From positions 5,512,264-5,576,263 of the forward strand of contig OX457034.1 in assembly GCA_949752745.1 (NCBI GenBank): DNA of 64,000 bases. Direction: 5' to 3'. Of the stretch, positions 33,401 through 44,700 are shown in pieces. The notes below the pieces were generated by a model. That model did no database searches. It was not told the DNA's origin and saw only the letters and a program-made list of their open reading frames with translations. The stretch's first letter is position 1; each line of letters starts with the position of its first letter. The position numbers and the translations under genes are program-made. The DNA comes from Protula sp. h YS-2021. Lineage: Eukaryota > Annelida > Polychaeta > Sabellida > Serpulidae.

Positions 33401-33872
33401 TAAACACGACATCACTGGACAGCCAACACCGGCAGGGCATCTGTATCCAGAGCCGATACATCCACAAGGCCAGGTGTGAATTCAGCACAACACTAAACAT
33501 TTTCTCGGGTTTACATTTTTGAGGTTGTGAAATTGCATCTCAGTAAATTCTATGTTATAACCGTAAAACTTGTTACAATGTTTAGATATCTGTAACATTT
33601 ATTTGTAACTTTTATTTTGATGATATAATTTTGATGTGCTGGTTTTCAAGGTTCACCCGGAACAGGAAGGTGCCTTGGAGCATGGCCAGCCAATAGCCAT
33701 GAAAAGCCCCAGGGATCACACTTCCCAGGCTCCATTCACTGGACATGGCCCTGGCATGATGGAACCTGGATTTGGTATGACGTCAACGCCTGAAAACGAG
33801 CTCATGACGTCACCTCGGGGCTCATCTCATCGTTCCCGTCCAACCACTGCGTCACAGATTCGTTTCGATTAA
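27989..33872 (+). CDS. CUB-domain single-pass (type I) membrane protein
   Basis: Seven coding exons join in frame to 309 aa: 27989-28049, 28834-28924, 29515-29645, 29926-30075, 32707-32840, 33333-33473, 33651-33872. All introns are GT-AG. Residues 1-20 form a signal peptide (LFVLYVASTTLLGIVS). Residues 24-144 form one CUB domain with the four expected cysteines, C24-C56 and C83-C106, plus CW(57), CVDHMTVYD and LGTFCG. A hydrophobic helix (157-180) crosses the membrane. The tail (181-309) begins with a basic stop-transfer (QKRLKPK) and is Pro/Ser/His-rich without a known domain. CUB domains mediate extracellular protein binding, often Ca-dependent; the partner is unknown. The ATG lies 18 nt after an acceptor (TTATACAG at 27970), so an upstream 5'UTR exon is expected but not located. 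Confidence 0.88.
28378..28442. repeat. 12 bp tandem repeat in CUB gene intron 1
   Basis: Five units of ATGATTGACCAT type (GACCATATGATT, GACCGTATGATT). Confidence 0.85.
30190..32400. repeat. Degenerate interspersed/tandem repeats in CUB gene intron 4
   Basis: About three ~165 bp units at 30545-31040 share ATTAGGCTGAAACGTGGCAA and AAATGTATTTTTGGCGA. Several looser units follow with GGCGATCCGCCAAAAATTGG and AAATGGGGCATTTT. A further ~150-250 bp degenerate pair lies at 31530-31860 (GACCAAAACGTCCCCAAAG, CGTATAACCTAAATTAA). The family resembles the array at 38570-41110. Confidence 0.75.
30378..30413. repeat. Poly-T tract
   Basis: About 35 T in a row after a TTC-rich stretch. Confidence 0.95.
32520..32640. 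repeat. CT-rich microsatellite near CUB exon 5
   Basis: About 120 bp of CTCT/TTTC sequence ending 65 bp before the exon 5 acceptor. It may act as an extended polypyrimidine tract. Confidence 0.9.
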
Positions 33873-33983
33873 AAGATATGCTGACGATAATTTCAAAGGA
33901 CAACTATGGTTGGTGATAAACTGCAATGTATGTGGCAAATTGTGGCGCAATAATTGCACTCATAAACCAGATCATGCTTATAA

Positions 33984-33989
33984 AATAAA
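33984..33989 (+). terminator. Polyadenylation signal of the CUB gene
   Basis: AATAAA 112 nt after the stop codon, followed by T-rich sequence. The only close candidate. Confidence 0.6.
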
Positions 33990-35769
33990 AGCATGTATTG
34001 AAAAATATTACTAATTTTTATTGTTTAATAAATTACTTTGACATATGTATTATTATTTTTTACATCACAGTATTTTTTATGTTTGTAATGCAAGTGTGTA
34101 TTGCTTTCTCAATTCATTTGGCTTAAAATAATTGCAATGAGTGACACTCTGTCGTATCAGTTGTTATAATAACTTGTTTTTATTATTTTTTTATCTCACC
34201 TGGTATTTTTTCTTTTCCGTTTCTTATTGCGGCCAAACTCTCATCGCATGCAATTGTCTTCAAACTAAAGTTGTCTTATCTTACATAAGTAAGCTATTGT
34301 ACACAATTTGAATACGATCAATAGAAGGACGAAGTTTTTGCTATTTCTTGGTGGCGATTAAATGTTGAACTGCAACTACTGAAGTGTGCAGAACAGGGCT
34401 TACTTTCGGTATGACTTCGGCGTCCTGCAGAAATGTTAGTCAAAATATTTCGTTGCTAAATTGGCATGCTCTTCTAGGACATAAGTCATATTGTCATTTG
34501 ATCAAAAATAAAATGATTATTGATAGCTCGACCTTCACGCTAAGGCTTATTAAAGGTTTACCAGCCTGTCATAATAAAAAAGGAAATATCTTCAAAAGAA
34601 AAGACAAACCATTCCATTAAAATTCTATTTATTTGTATTAATTTTTGCCATGTTGTTAGCGCTTAATACTCGCGGTCACCAATCAGTACAACCGTTATTT
34701 GTTTATTAGTAGTAAATTACTTATATAATGTTTATCTAATGTTTAATGAAAATTTATTCCATTTTCTAACGGTTTACCGTTGTTTCATTTTATCATCTAA
34801 CCATTTACCATAAAATTAATAAATTATATTTACTATTGCTTTATATATTAGTATGTATATCTTTCCAAAATATCAAAAATAAAATACCTTTAATTAACAA
34901 GTAGAGATGCTTTATTTATGTGTTATGGTGATGAGAATGCATGTTCTGTGACTTCACTTTTCTGCTAATAAAAGTGAACCCCTTGCAGTTGAGCACTACA
35001 GAGCGGTTTCTTGAAACTATAAAGGCAGCTTTAACAAAATGATTACCTGAATGATATTGGCAGTCTGTTAGGACTTTTCAAAACAATCAGTCGCAACTTT
35101 CAACAATAATAAATGGGTCGAATTATTTTAGCTGGTTTAGTCCAGGCACTATACAGCTGTCCATATTGAATTACTCACCCTCAGCTTCGTCTGGTGAAAG
35201 TGTAGAGCTACATACTGCAATAGCGAGCAACTGACTTACTAATGTTCACCCTACAATTTGCTTGAAGGAGAAGCGGTGAAATATACGATATAGATATTGA
35301 CATTTGTGTGAAGGCTCATATAAAATGTAAATATTTATGGTTGGTACGTAGAGAAATGAATAACGTGAACAAGCATAGGGGTTAGAGATGAAGGATTAAG
35401 TTAGGAAGACAAATGTGTTAGTTTTATTGTAGAAGAGGTCGAATGAAATTTTTAAATTTTTCTCGGTGCTATTTTGCCAAACAACTGAAAGATTTATCCC
35501 CAGTTCATACACAACTGTTTAAAGGGCTTTCAAAAGTTTACTGCTTTGACAAATTTCAGATCTCGCAGGCATTTGTTACAACAGCTGTCTATTACAACAG
35601 CAACACTCTTTGGCATTGGAATTGCTTTTATTCTTTTGTTTGCTATCCTGCTAAACATTGGCACATCATTTGTTATATATACTTTTAATGGATGCCAGAA
35701 AACCTGAACATTTATTCTGAATTCCATGATTGATAATCTAGCCATTACATTCGCTTAGCTAAGTTATCG

Positions 35770-35870
35770 TGGGAGAACGCGAATCATCTGCTTGTCACCT
35801 CAGATCGGATTCGAACCTGGGACAAATGCTCCAAGAAAAAGAGATAACCACCGCCCCCCAGTGTCAATAA
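35770..35870 (-). mobile_element. tRNA-derived SINE fragment
   Basis: On the minus strand the sequence contains an exact pol III B box, GGTTCGAATCC (35807-35817 on the plus strand), inside CCCAGGTTCGAATCCGA. About 35 nt before it is a D-arm/A-box-like GGTGGTTATCTC. The remainder does not fold as a complete tRNA and no acceptor-stem pairing is evident, so a decayed SINE head is likelier than a tRNA gene. Confidence 0.5.
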
Positions 35871-36771
35871 AATTAATATCTATTGCTATTAACATATCTT
35901 TTCAACTTCTGTTAGATTTTATCATTTCCTGATTATGTTATGATAATGGTGCATTGCACAGCATGATGCATATAAAGTCGAAAGGGCAGTTCTTAATTCT
36001 CCGAAGGCTGCTTGATATAAACTCTAGAAATAACACTCTTAGCACCCATCAGTCTTTTTTACTAAAATGGTATTGGCCAAAAATAAAGTTCTTTTATAAA
36101 ATATGTTTATGGTTTATAACACATAAAGTGGTCGCACCTTAGAATGTTATGATCCCACTTCTAACCCTCGTGAAAACCAGTCTTCAGACCGAAAAAACGG
36201 CCTCATTTTCGAACGAGAACTGACCCATGGTTTTCTCGTACAAGTACAGTGGAGACATTCTGCTTTTAGTGTTGAATAACACCCAGACAACTGGTAGGAC
36301 CTCCTGGTGCCAAATGGAAGAGAGAGCAAAAGAAAGAGTACAAATGGGTGATACATCACCAGATATATTGTCAGTTCAGTCATATACTAAGTTTTGACAA
36401 ATCCTAAGGGATTTCCCTAATTACGCCACTAGGTTATTGTACCTTCCGATATCGAAATACACAACACACACGAAGATTTTAATAAGCCAGTTCATGGTTT
36501 AGAGTGCGCATGCTAAGCGAAGGAAAACTCGCAGGATTCCACTGGTGAAAAGCAAACAGAAACCAATCGAAAAAGGACGCAAGACGTTTAGTTTTTCCTT
36601 CCCGACGTACTTAGAAGGTGTAAAACTTCATTGGAATGTGGGAAAACTTATTCATGACATTATTACAATGGGTTTCTTAACGCAAAACCTGATTTTGATG
36701 TATTTCTGCATTTACTTCTACGTTTCTCATTTTCTCTGCTCCTATGTTTATCCCCCCAAAACCAGAGACCT

Positions 36772-36811
<40 letters not shown>

Positions 36812-37296
36812 AAATCTTATGGACAAAATTGTGAATCCGCTTATATGCTAAATATTTCCTATCTTCTTGCTGTGAACTTTTTGAGAAAAAAATAAATAAA
36901 CGGGCATCTGTCTCTCACAACCAGGCGTAGAAATAGCCAGATCGTAGAAAACGTTTTGTCGTTTGAATGTGCGATTTTCTTTAATAGACTAAGTTTTACG
37001 GTTTATAACATATGGTGTTTTTAATATGTTAAATATATTTTGTCTTCTTACTGTGACTGTATATTTGTAAACAAAATCTGACGGAGATGATGAATTATCG
37101 CCCATGCAACCAGCCCGTTATTACAAGCCAAATCACACTTTGTGTGTTTAGAATAATCACAAGAATTTTAAATTTCGATTGCGATTGAACCGGGTAAAAT
37201 GAAAGAAATGATAGAAAAATATAGAAGAAACATCGTAAAAAACAGCTCATACTTGGAACATAAAAGCAGTTGAAACTTGAAACTATTTGTTAAGAG

Positions 37297-37788
37297 TAGT
37301 CCAAGTGGACCCTTTCTATTTTCCTAGGTCAGAAAGGGTCACAGTTCCTGTAATAGGAAAGACCATTGATCTCAATTTTCGAGGCTCTAGATCTTTCGGC
37401 GCACGTTCCAGGACATCGAGTTTGGAGTAGCATGGCTTTTCTTAAAAAGCACACTGAGAAGTATCCTGGCGCACTATTTTCGACCTCTGCCAAACTACCA
37501 AAGTGGAGTAAAGAGTGGTTTTGCAACTGTAGATGCATTGTTGTTGTGGGTGATAATGGGAGATTCTATATTCTGATCTGAAGAGAACATCTATTTTTCT
37601 CATTACAGAATTGTTATTTGACCATAAAAATTGTGCGACATGATTTATAACTGGGTTATTTATGTGAGGCACCCTTTCTAAAATAACGCCAGTAGCCCCA
37701 GTCGTGCGCCGAGTATGGCAACATTGAGATCAATGACAACTTATAGGAACTATGACTCTTGCTGGGAAGCAAGAGTCACCTAGGACTA
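37297..37788. mobile_element. hAT-like non-autonomous DNA transposon, 492 bp
   Basis: The ends are TAGTCC...GGACTA. Imperfect terminal inverted repeats extend about 100 bp and share GTCAYAGTTCCT, CATTGATCTCAAT and CGGCGCACG. Each end also folds into its own hairpin (GACTCTTGCTTCCCAGCAAG at the right, GACCCTTTCT...AGAAAGGGTC at the left). The flanks GTTAAGAG (37289-37296) and GTTAAGAC (37789-37796) are an 8 bp target duplication with one mismatch, as expected for hAT. The small internal open frame has no transposase motif. Confidence 0.7.
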
Positions 37789-38099
37789 GTTAAGACTTTT
37801 AATAAATTTTTAAAATAGCATACGGGTTCTTAAAATCCCGAGTGCAAGAGAAATTTCATATTTAGGCGTAACCTGTCTATCATTTCTTTCACGTTTTCCG
37901 GTTATTTTTATTCGAAACGTAAAATTTTCGCATTTTTATTGGGAACGCCCAAAGTGTGATTTGGCTTATAAAACAACTGCCCTTTGATGAGATCTACCTG
38001 TTATGTATCAACACAGAACGGATGGATATCTAAAAAAAAGTAATTCACCCTTAGGCTAATTAGTATTATTTTGTGCTTAGTTCCCAGTGGGCCTGCAGA

Positions 38100-38340
38100 A
38101 TAAAAAGTAGTCCGACCTCCAGAGAAGGTAGTCCGGGTAGAATTGTGGTGATGGACTAGGGTCACTCGGGACTAGTCCGGGTAGAAGAGTGGTGATGGAC
38201 TAGGGTCACTCGGGACTACTTGCGACCGCATTTGGCTCGCAGCAGAAACTGAGTCGAGTGTAATTGACATTAATTATAAGTTCTATTGTAGGAACTATGA
38301 CTCTTGCTGTCAGGAAGACCGCAAGGGTCATCTAGGACTA
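38100..38340. repeat. 45 bp duplication and a solo hAT-like end
   Basis: A 45 bp unit (GTCCGGGTAGAA...GGTCACTCGGGACTA) is present twice at about 38127-38220. At 38291-38340 the right end of the 37.3 kb element recurs (AGGAACTATGACTCTTGCTG ... CTAGGACTA). A matching left end was not found. Confidence 0.6.
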
Positions 38341-38569
38341 AGTTGTGGCTAAACTTAATAGGCCAGATGCAAACTTGGACACCGTTTTCCTCAAATAATC
38401 CGTATTTTCGATAGGTGACAAATCAAAATTGCTTTCAGCCATGGAAGATGTTCTGTTCAGTTTCATCAGTTTGGATCTATTGTAACCATTCTCCCCCCCC
38501 CACCCCCACCCTCGTAGAATTTTACTAAACATTTTATGATTTTGACCACAAAAAGAGTTTTTTTTTAGC

Positions 38570-40511
38570 CCCAGCTTTTAAAGAAGCAGGGGCTATAGCA
38601 GTGGTTGAAAGTATGTGCCTATCTGCACATGTACGCTTTTAAGTTGAAAAATCGTATCTCCTAGGTTTTTCGGTCTAAATGTTTTGCAAATTTGATTGAT
38701 AGCGGATATAAATACCTACCTGGCTGTTACTTTTTGTGGTGATTCGCCAAAAATTGGCGGAACCATTGGCCTAAAACCAAATTTCTTTAAAACGTTTCTC
38801 CTCCAAGGGTTTTGGCGGAAACGTTCTAAAATTTTGGGGAAGGTAGTTTGCGTAAATGTCCACCTGGCTTTTATTTTTCTTGGCGATTTGCCATAAATTG
38901 GCGAAAATATTGGTATAAAAACATTTTTTTTGGTAAAATCTTAACTACTTCTGAGAAAGTGATCTTAGTGTTTTGAAATTTTAAGTGAGAATAGGAAGCT
39001 TTACTACCTATCTGACTATTTCAATAAAACCTTTAATAACAAAATATTTGCAATAAAACTTTAAGTAACTGCTGAAAAATAGTGTTAGTGACTTGAAAAT
39101 TGAAGTAAAGGTAACAGGCATTATTACCTACCTCGCTGTTACTTTTTTTCGTGATTGGCCAAAAATTGGCGAAAATTTTGGCGAAAAAAAACAACTTTCC
39201 TTAAAATCCTAAATGACTCAAGGAAACTAGTATTACTGTCTTGAAATTTGAAGTAAAGATAGCGAAAGTTACTATCTGCCTGGCTTTACTTTTCTGGGTT
39301 TTTGGCCAAAAATTGGCGAAAATTTTGGCGAACCGTCCCCCCTCAAAAAAATCATTACTGCCTAACTGACTGTTACTTCTTTTCGGTGATTGCCAAAACT
39401 TGGCGAAAAACAAAAAAAAATCAGTAAAATCTTAGATAACTAACTCAAGGAAAATAGCATTATTGTCTTGAAATTTTAGCCATATGTAGCAAGCACAACT
39501 ATATACCTGGCGGAAATTTTCGCGAAAAACCAAATAATTTTCAGTAAAATCTTGACGATCTCCAGGAAAATAGTGTTAAAGTCTTGAAATTTTAAGGAAA
39601 GGTAGTAGGCCTTCCTACCTACCTGGCTGGTACAGTTTTTGGTTATTGGCCAAAAACAGGCGAAACTTTTGGCGGAAAAAAAAAAAAATCAGTAAAATCT
39701 TAACGAACTCCAGGTTAATAGTCTCATTGCCTTGTTATTTTCAGTAACAGCAGCACGCATTAGTACCCAAGTGGCTGTTTCTATTTTGGGCACTTAATAA
39801 AAAAATTGGGGGAAATCTTGGCCAAAAACCAATATTCTGTAAAACGTATCTGCTATGGTTTTCATGGAAACATTGTACCATTTTGGTGGGAGGTAGGATA
39901 CATCGGTGTCTACCTGTCTGTGTCTTGTTTTGGCGATTCGCTAAAAATTGCAGGAAATATTGGCGAAAAATCTAATTGCTTTTGTTAAATCTTAACTAAC
40001 TCTAGGAAAATAGTCTCACTGTTTTGAAGTTTTAGGTGAAGGTAGAAGGCGTTACTACCTACCTGGTTATTATTTTTTTTTAGTGATTGGTCAAAAATTG
40101 ACGAAAATTGTGGCGAAAACTAAAAACAAATTAAGTAAAATCATAACGAACTCCAGGAAAATAGTCTTAGTGTCTCGAAATTTGAAAGAAAGGTAGCAGG
40201 CAATATCACCTTACTGGCTATTTCTTCTTTTTTTTTGGGGGGGTGATTGACCAAAAATTCGGCGAAAATTTTGGCGAAAAGCCCAAAAAAGATTTCAGTA
40301 AAATCTTAACGAACTCTAGGAAAGTAAGATCATTGCATTATAAGTTTATAACAGACACTATCCATCTGTGTGGTTGTTACACTATGTTCTGATTAGCCAA
40401 AAATTTCTGAAAATTTTGGCAAAAAAGCTTTTAAAAAAATGAGTAAAATCCGGGAAACCGGTCTTTCTATCTGGAAGAAAAATAGCGGGCACTATCATCT
40501 TAATGGCTGTT

Positions 40512-40547
<36 letters not shown>

Positions 40548-41110
40548 TCATTTCCCAAAAATCGGCGAAAATAAGATCATTGCATTTTAAGTAACAACAG
40601 CAGACACTACTACCTAATTGGCTATTGCTGTTTTTCGTAATTCGGAAAAATTGGCGGGAAATATTGACGAAAAACCAATTTCACCCTAAAATCTTAACTG
40701 ACGTCAGTTATACAATCTTACCTTCTTAAACTGTTGAATTAGGGAGCGGATATTCGAACCTGCTTTACCATTATTTCTCTGTCTCTTTTCTTGGTGATTC
40801 GCCAAAAACTGACCGAAATATTGCCGAAAAAGCATTTTGCTCTCAGAAATATTAACTTACGCCAGGAAAATGACCTTATTTACTTGTAATTTTATGAAAT
40901 AGTGGCACATAGTACCACCTACCTGGCTATTACTTTTTTGGCCATATTTTTTTTTGTCATTTCCCAAAAATCGGCGAAAATAAGATCATTGCATTTAGTG
41001 TGAATACCACCTACCTGGCTATTACTTTTTTGGCCATTCGCAAAAAACTGAAGGATATATTGGCGTTATATTCGCATTTTTCCAATTACATCTTGACTGA
41101 CGTCACCATT
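38570..41110. repeat. Long array of degenerate ~110-160 bp repeats
   Basis: At least fourteen diverged units share three landmarks: TACCTACCTGGCTGTTACTT, a palindromic GGCCAAAAATTGGCGAAAATT, and AATCTTAACGAACTCCAGG. The units are too diverged to be recent. Intron 4 of the CUB gene contains a related family with the same GCCAAAAATTGGC palindrome. Confidence 0.8.
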
Positions 41111-41700
41111 TCTGTCTTAAAATTTTGGTTAGAGGTTATACTTATATGTCATAAATCTTGACAGCAGCATTCGTGAGCTGGGGTATTGTCCATGGACAAT
41201 CTTGTTGTAAAAAAATATGCCAACTTTAAGGTTACATATTTGTACAGATTGCAGGCGGGTGAATTTTAATGAATGTAATTTTTATTCAACTGCTAAAAGT
41301 GATAACAAATTACTGGATTATTTTCAAACGTACCCAGTTTCTGTCGCTTTTTCGAAAATTCAGAGTACTCAGCTTTAATAACTTTAATAAGCATATTCGA
41401 ACTGTGTTTTCTTTCTTATTGGAATAAGTTTTATAAGGATGAAATTTTCTCTTCTACATACAGGGTAAACTAAGGAAATAAATTTTCCTTTAAATATCAT
41501 ATAGCCTTCAGATGTGACTACAACTTGTAAATAAAATATACACATTCGGGCAGCTTACAAGCTAAATCAAGTTTTCAGCATTTGGTGAGAGAGAAGTCAC
41601 AATACCGGTGCGAGTTTACGCCTCTGTGCATTGCCAGAACTTAACACACCACCAACTTAGTCAACGAAGCTGGATATTTTTTGTTTTATTGCACAGACAA

Positions 41701-44700
41701 ATGGTGTTTGAATTCAAATACCCTGATGACACGCAGATTGTGGAGTATGGTGCAGTGCTGTACAAAGTCAAGGTCCACGTCTCGGGTGAGTCCCATTATT
41801 TGCAATAGATTTACTTCGAACTGAGAGGAGAGCATCGAACTATGGCCCACTAGTTCACGATCGTGTTATCAGATCACTTTCTGCAATATTGATCTGTTTT
41901 AATCCTGGCCTAATTCTGTTTTGTAATATTGATCTGTTTTAATCTGGACCTAATCTTTTCAGATTTATTTTTGTAATATTGATCTGTTTTAATCTGGACC
42001 TAATCCTTTCAAATCTGTTGTGAAATCCTCCTGTAGTGGCTTCATATGGGGGCACCTTTTGCTAGAACCACTTCGACACTTCAGCTAAATCTCTTGTTAC
42101 AGCTGGCACACCGCACAATGTCAACAAAACAATACTAACCATTGTAGATTTATAATCGGAAGATGCTGTTTCCAAGCACATTTCCTGTAAACTCGTGTTC
42201 CGAAATCTTCGAAGAGAGAGCAGCTAGAATTTAATAAATAAATAATAATAAAAACCACTGAAATAAAGAAAAGTTGAGAATATTATGTCAGAACGAAGGG
42301 TTGAAAAGACTCGTTTAATATTTAAGAGCCGCAGAGTGACGTCAGATTGGACGTGTACAACTCGGAATTGCAGCTGGCGGTGCGTTGCTGCATACCCATG
42401 CTCCAGACCCGGCGTTGTCGGGGCCCCCAGGTAAATCAGTGTCCGCGCGAAAAGGACCGAGGTTCTGTAGGAGCTCTGTAAACAGATCTGTTCATTAGGC
42501 CTTGATTCCGAAGAGTGTTAACCTGTAACTGCAGGTATGTATGCTAAACTGAAAAAAAAAATGATTCTCATGTACGTACACCTGAAGTTTTTTCTTTTGA
42601 GATTCTCGGCATTTTGTAAGCTTTCACATAAAATGTAAATTCAGGAACTCGCGTTCACACCACGGCTATATAGTGCGATATGCGTAGCGTTAGAATCACG
42701 GATATTAGAATTTTTTATTCTGGCCCCCGCCCACCATCCCCCGCCGCCCACCACCCCACTTCAAATCTTGTGATCGAAATCTAGTTAGCTTTTAAAAATA
42801 CAGTGATATATAATGTGATACTCACATCAAAATAACACGTAGTGTAAAATTTATCGACGTGCGTTTGTATTTAGCTGAAGACAATCAAGACGGAGCACTA
42901 TGCGATCGACGCGTGCACCAAGGAGTGGCCGTTGGTTGACAAGCTGCGCTTCTCGCGGCACGGGAGGGAGGTGGAGGCGTGCCCGCGCCAGTGCTGCCTC
43001 ACCCTGAGACCCATCCCCTCCCACGCCACTCCTGAGAGGAAAACCCCCAGAGGTGGGTGGCGTTGAGTTAAACCCGGCGAGCTTTGACGCCGGTCCCTGT
43101 GCAGTTGATTTTGTAAATAATACGTTCATAGACCAGTAATGGAGAAGTCTTAATATTATTTTCAACTGTATTTTTTTTAAAAAATACAGAGTAAAATTAG
43201 CAACAGTTTATACGCCTAATCTCCAAATATGGACGACTTTTAATTTATTTATTTTGGTCAGTGAAATCGTGCGTGTAGTTGGACCAATAAATCATTGAAT
43301 TTCGTATCGAGATAACACTGGCTCACGTGATAACGATGGCTCACGTGATAACTGTGGTTCAGTTGATAACGATGACTCAGGTGATAATGATGGCTCATGT
43401 GATAACGATGACTCGCGTGTTAACTGTGGTTCAGGTGATAACAACGGTTCAGGTAATAACGATTGCTCAGGTGATAATGATGGCTCAGGTGATAACTAGC
43501 TCCGATGATAACGGTGGCTCAGGTGATAACGCTGGTTCAGGTGATAATGATAGCTAAGGTGATAACGGTGGCTCAAGTGATAACGATAGCTCACGTGATA
43601 ACTGTGGCTCAGGTGATAGCAGTGGTTCAGGTGGTAATGGTGGTTCAGGTGATAACGGTGGTTCAGATGATAACGGTGGTTCAGGTGATAACGGTGTCAG
43701 TACAACATTTGTGCATATTGTAATAGTTTAGAAAATGTCGGTTTGAAATTTGATGTCTGTTTTTCAGTGAAGTCAGCTTCAAGGTAAATTAGTTAAGAAA
43801 CGAGTTAAGTGTTAAAGCCTGCTGTCGTTTCTGCTCTATTGACTAACAGATGAGTGTCAGAAAAAGAACCAAAAGAAACTCTAAAACCAAAAATAAAAAA
43901 AGTTGACTTGATATATAAGTAGAAAATTTAAGCACTTGCCCTTGATTTTCCGGGTGAAACGTCGCGGAAATGTATTCTAAAGATGTAAGAATTCACTGTC
44001 TGTCGAATAATGATGTGACTTATCAGTGGTAGCTAAAACATTAAAGTAAAACATTTAAACAATAAAAAAATATGCAGGTAAATTACTTATTTTATTATAA
44101 CGGCTGATAAATAAATGAATATTGATAACATATGAATAAATATGGTGTAGTCTTTAAAAAAAAAGAAAGAAGAAGACGAAATAAACCAATGAAGTATTAG
44201 ATGAAAAAATATATGTTTGGCGTATTAGACAGAAAGAGAAATTAATAAAAATATTAAGTACAGAACGAGGGCAGAATAAACCGTCGAGGACGAGGAGACC
44301 ATTCGTAGCCTCGTCCTCGGGGATACGTTGACCATTCGTAGCCTCGTCCTCGGGGATACGTTGACCATTCGTAGCCTCGTCCTCGGGGATACGTTGACCA
44401 TTCGTAGCCTCGTCCTCGGGGATACGTTGACCATTCGTCGCCTCGTCCTCGGGGATTCGTTGACCATTCGTCGCTTCGTCCTCGGGGATTCGTTGACCAT
44501 TCGTAGCCTCGTCCTCGGGGATACGTTGACCATTCGTAGCCTCGTCCTCGGGGATACGTTGACCATTCGTAGCCTCGTCCTCGGGGATACGTTGACCATT
44601 CGTCGCCTCGTCCTCGGGGATTCGTTGGCCATTCGTCGCCTCGTCCTCGGGGATTCGTTGACCATTCGTCGCTTCGTCCTCGAGGATTCGTTGACCATTC

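Larger units (their letters stand above)
33995..41690. other. AT-rich intergenic region with mobile-element remains
   Basis: No gene is supported. The stretch is strongly AT-rich and carries a tRNA-like SINE fragment, a hAT-like element, poly-T runs (36776-36809, 40508-40546) and a long array of degenerate ~150 bp repeats. ORFs here are short and featureless. Confidence 0.6.

Noticed and set aside
35770..35870. A functional tRNA gene on the minus strand
   Set aside because: The T-arm-like B box is perfect, but no paired acceptor stem or complete D and anticodon arms are visible. A SINE fragment fits better.
37432..37581. Small frame MAFLKKHTEKYPGALFS within the hAT-like element
   Set aside because: Too short and without transposase motifs (no RW, catalytic or dimerisation region).
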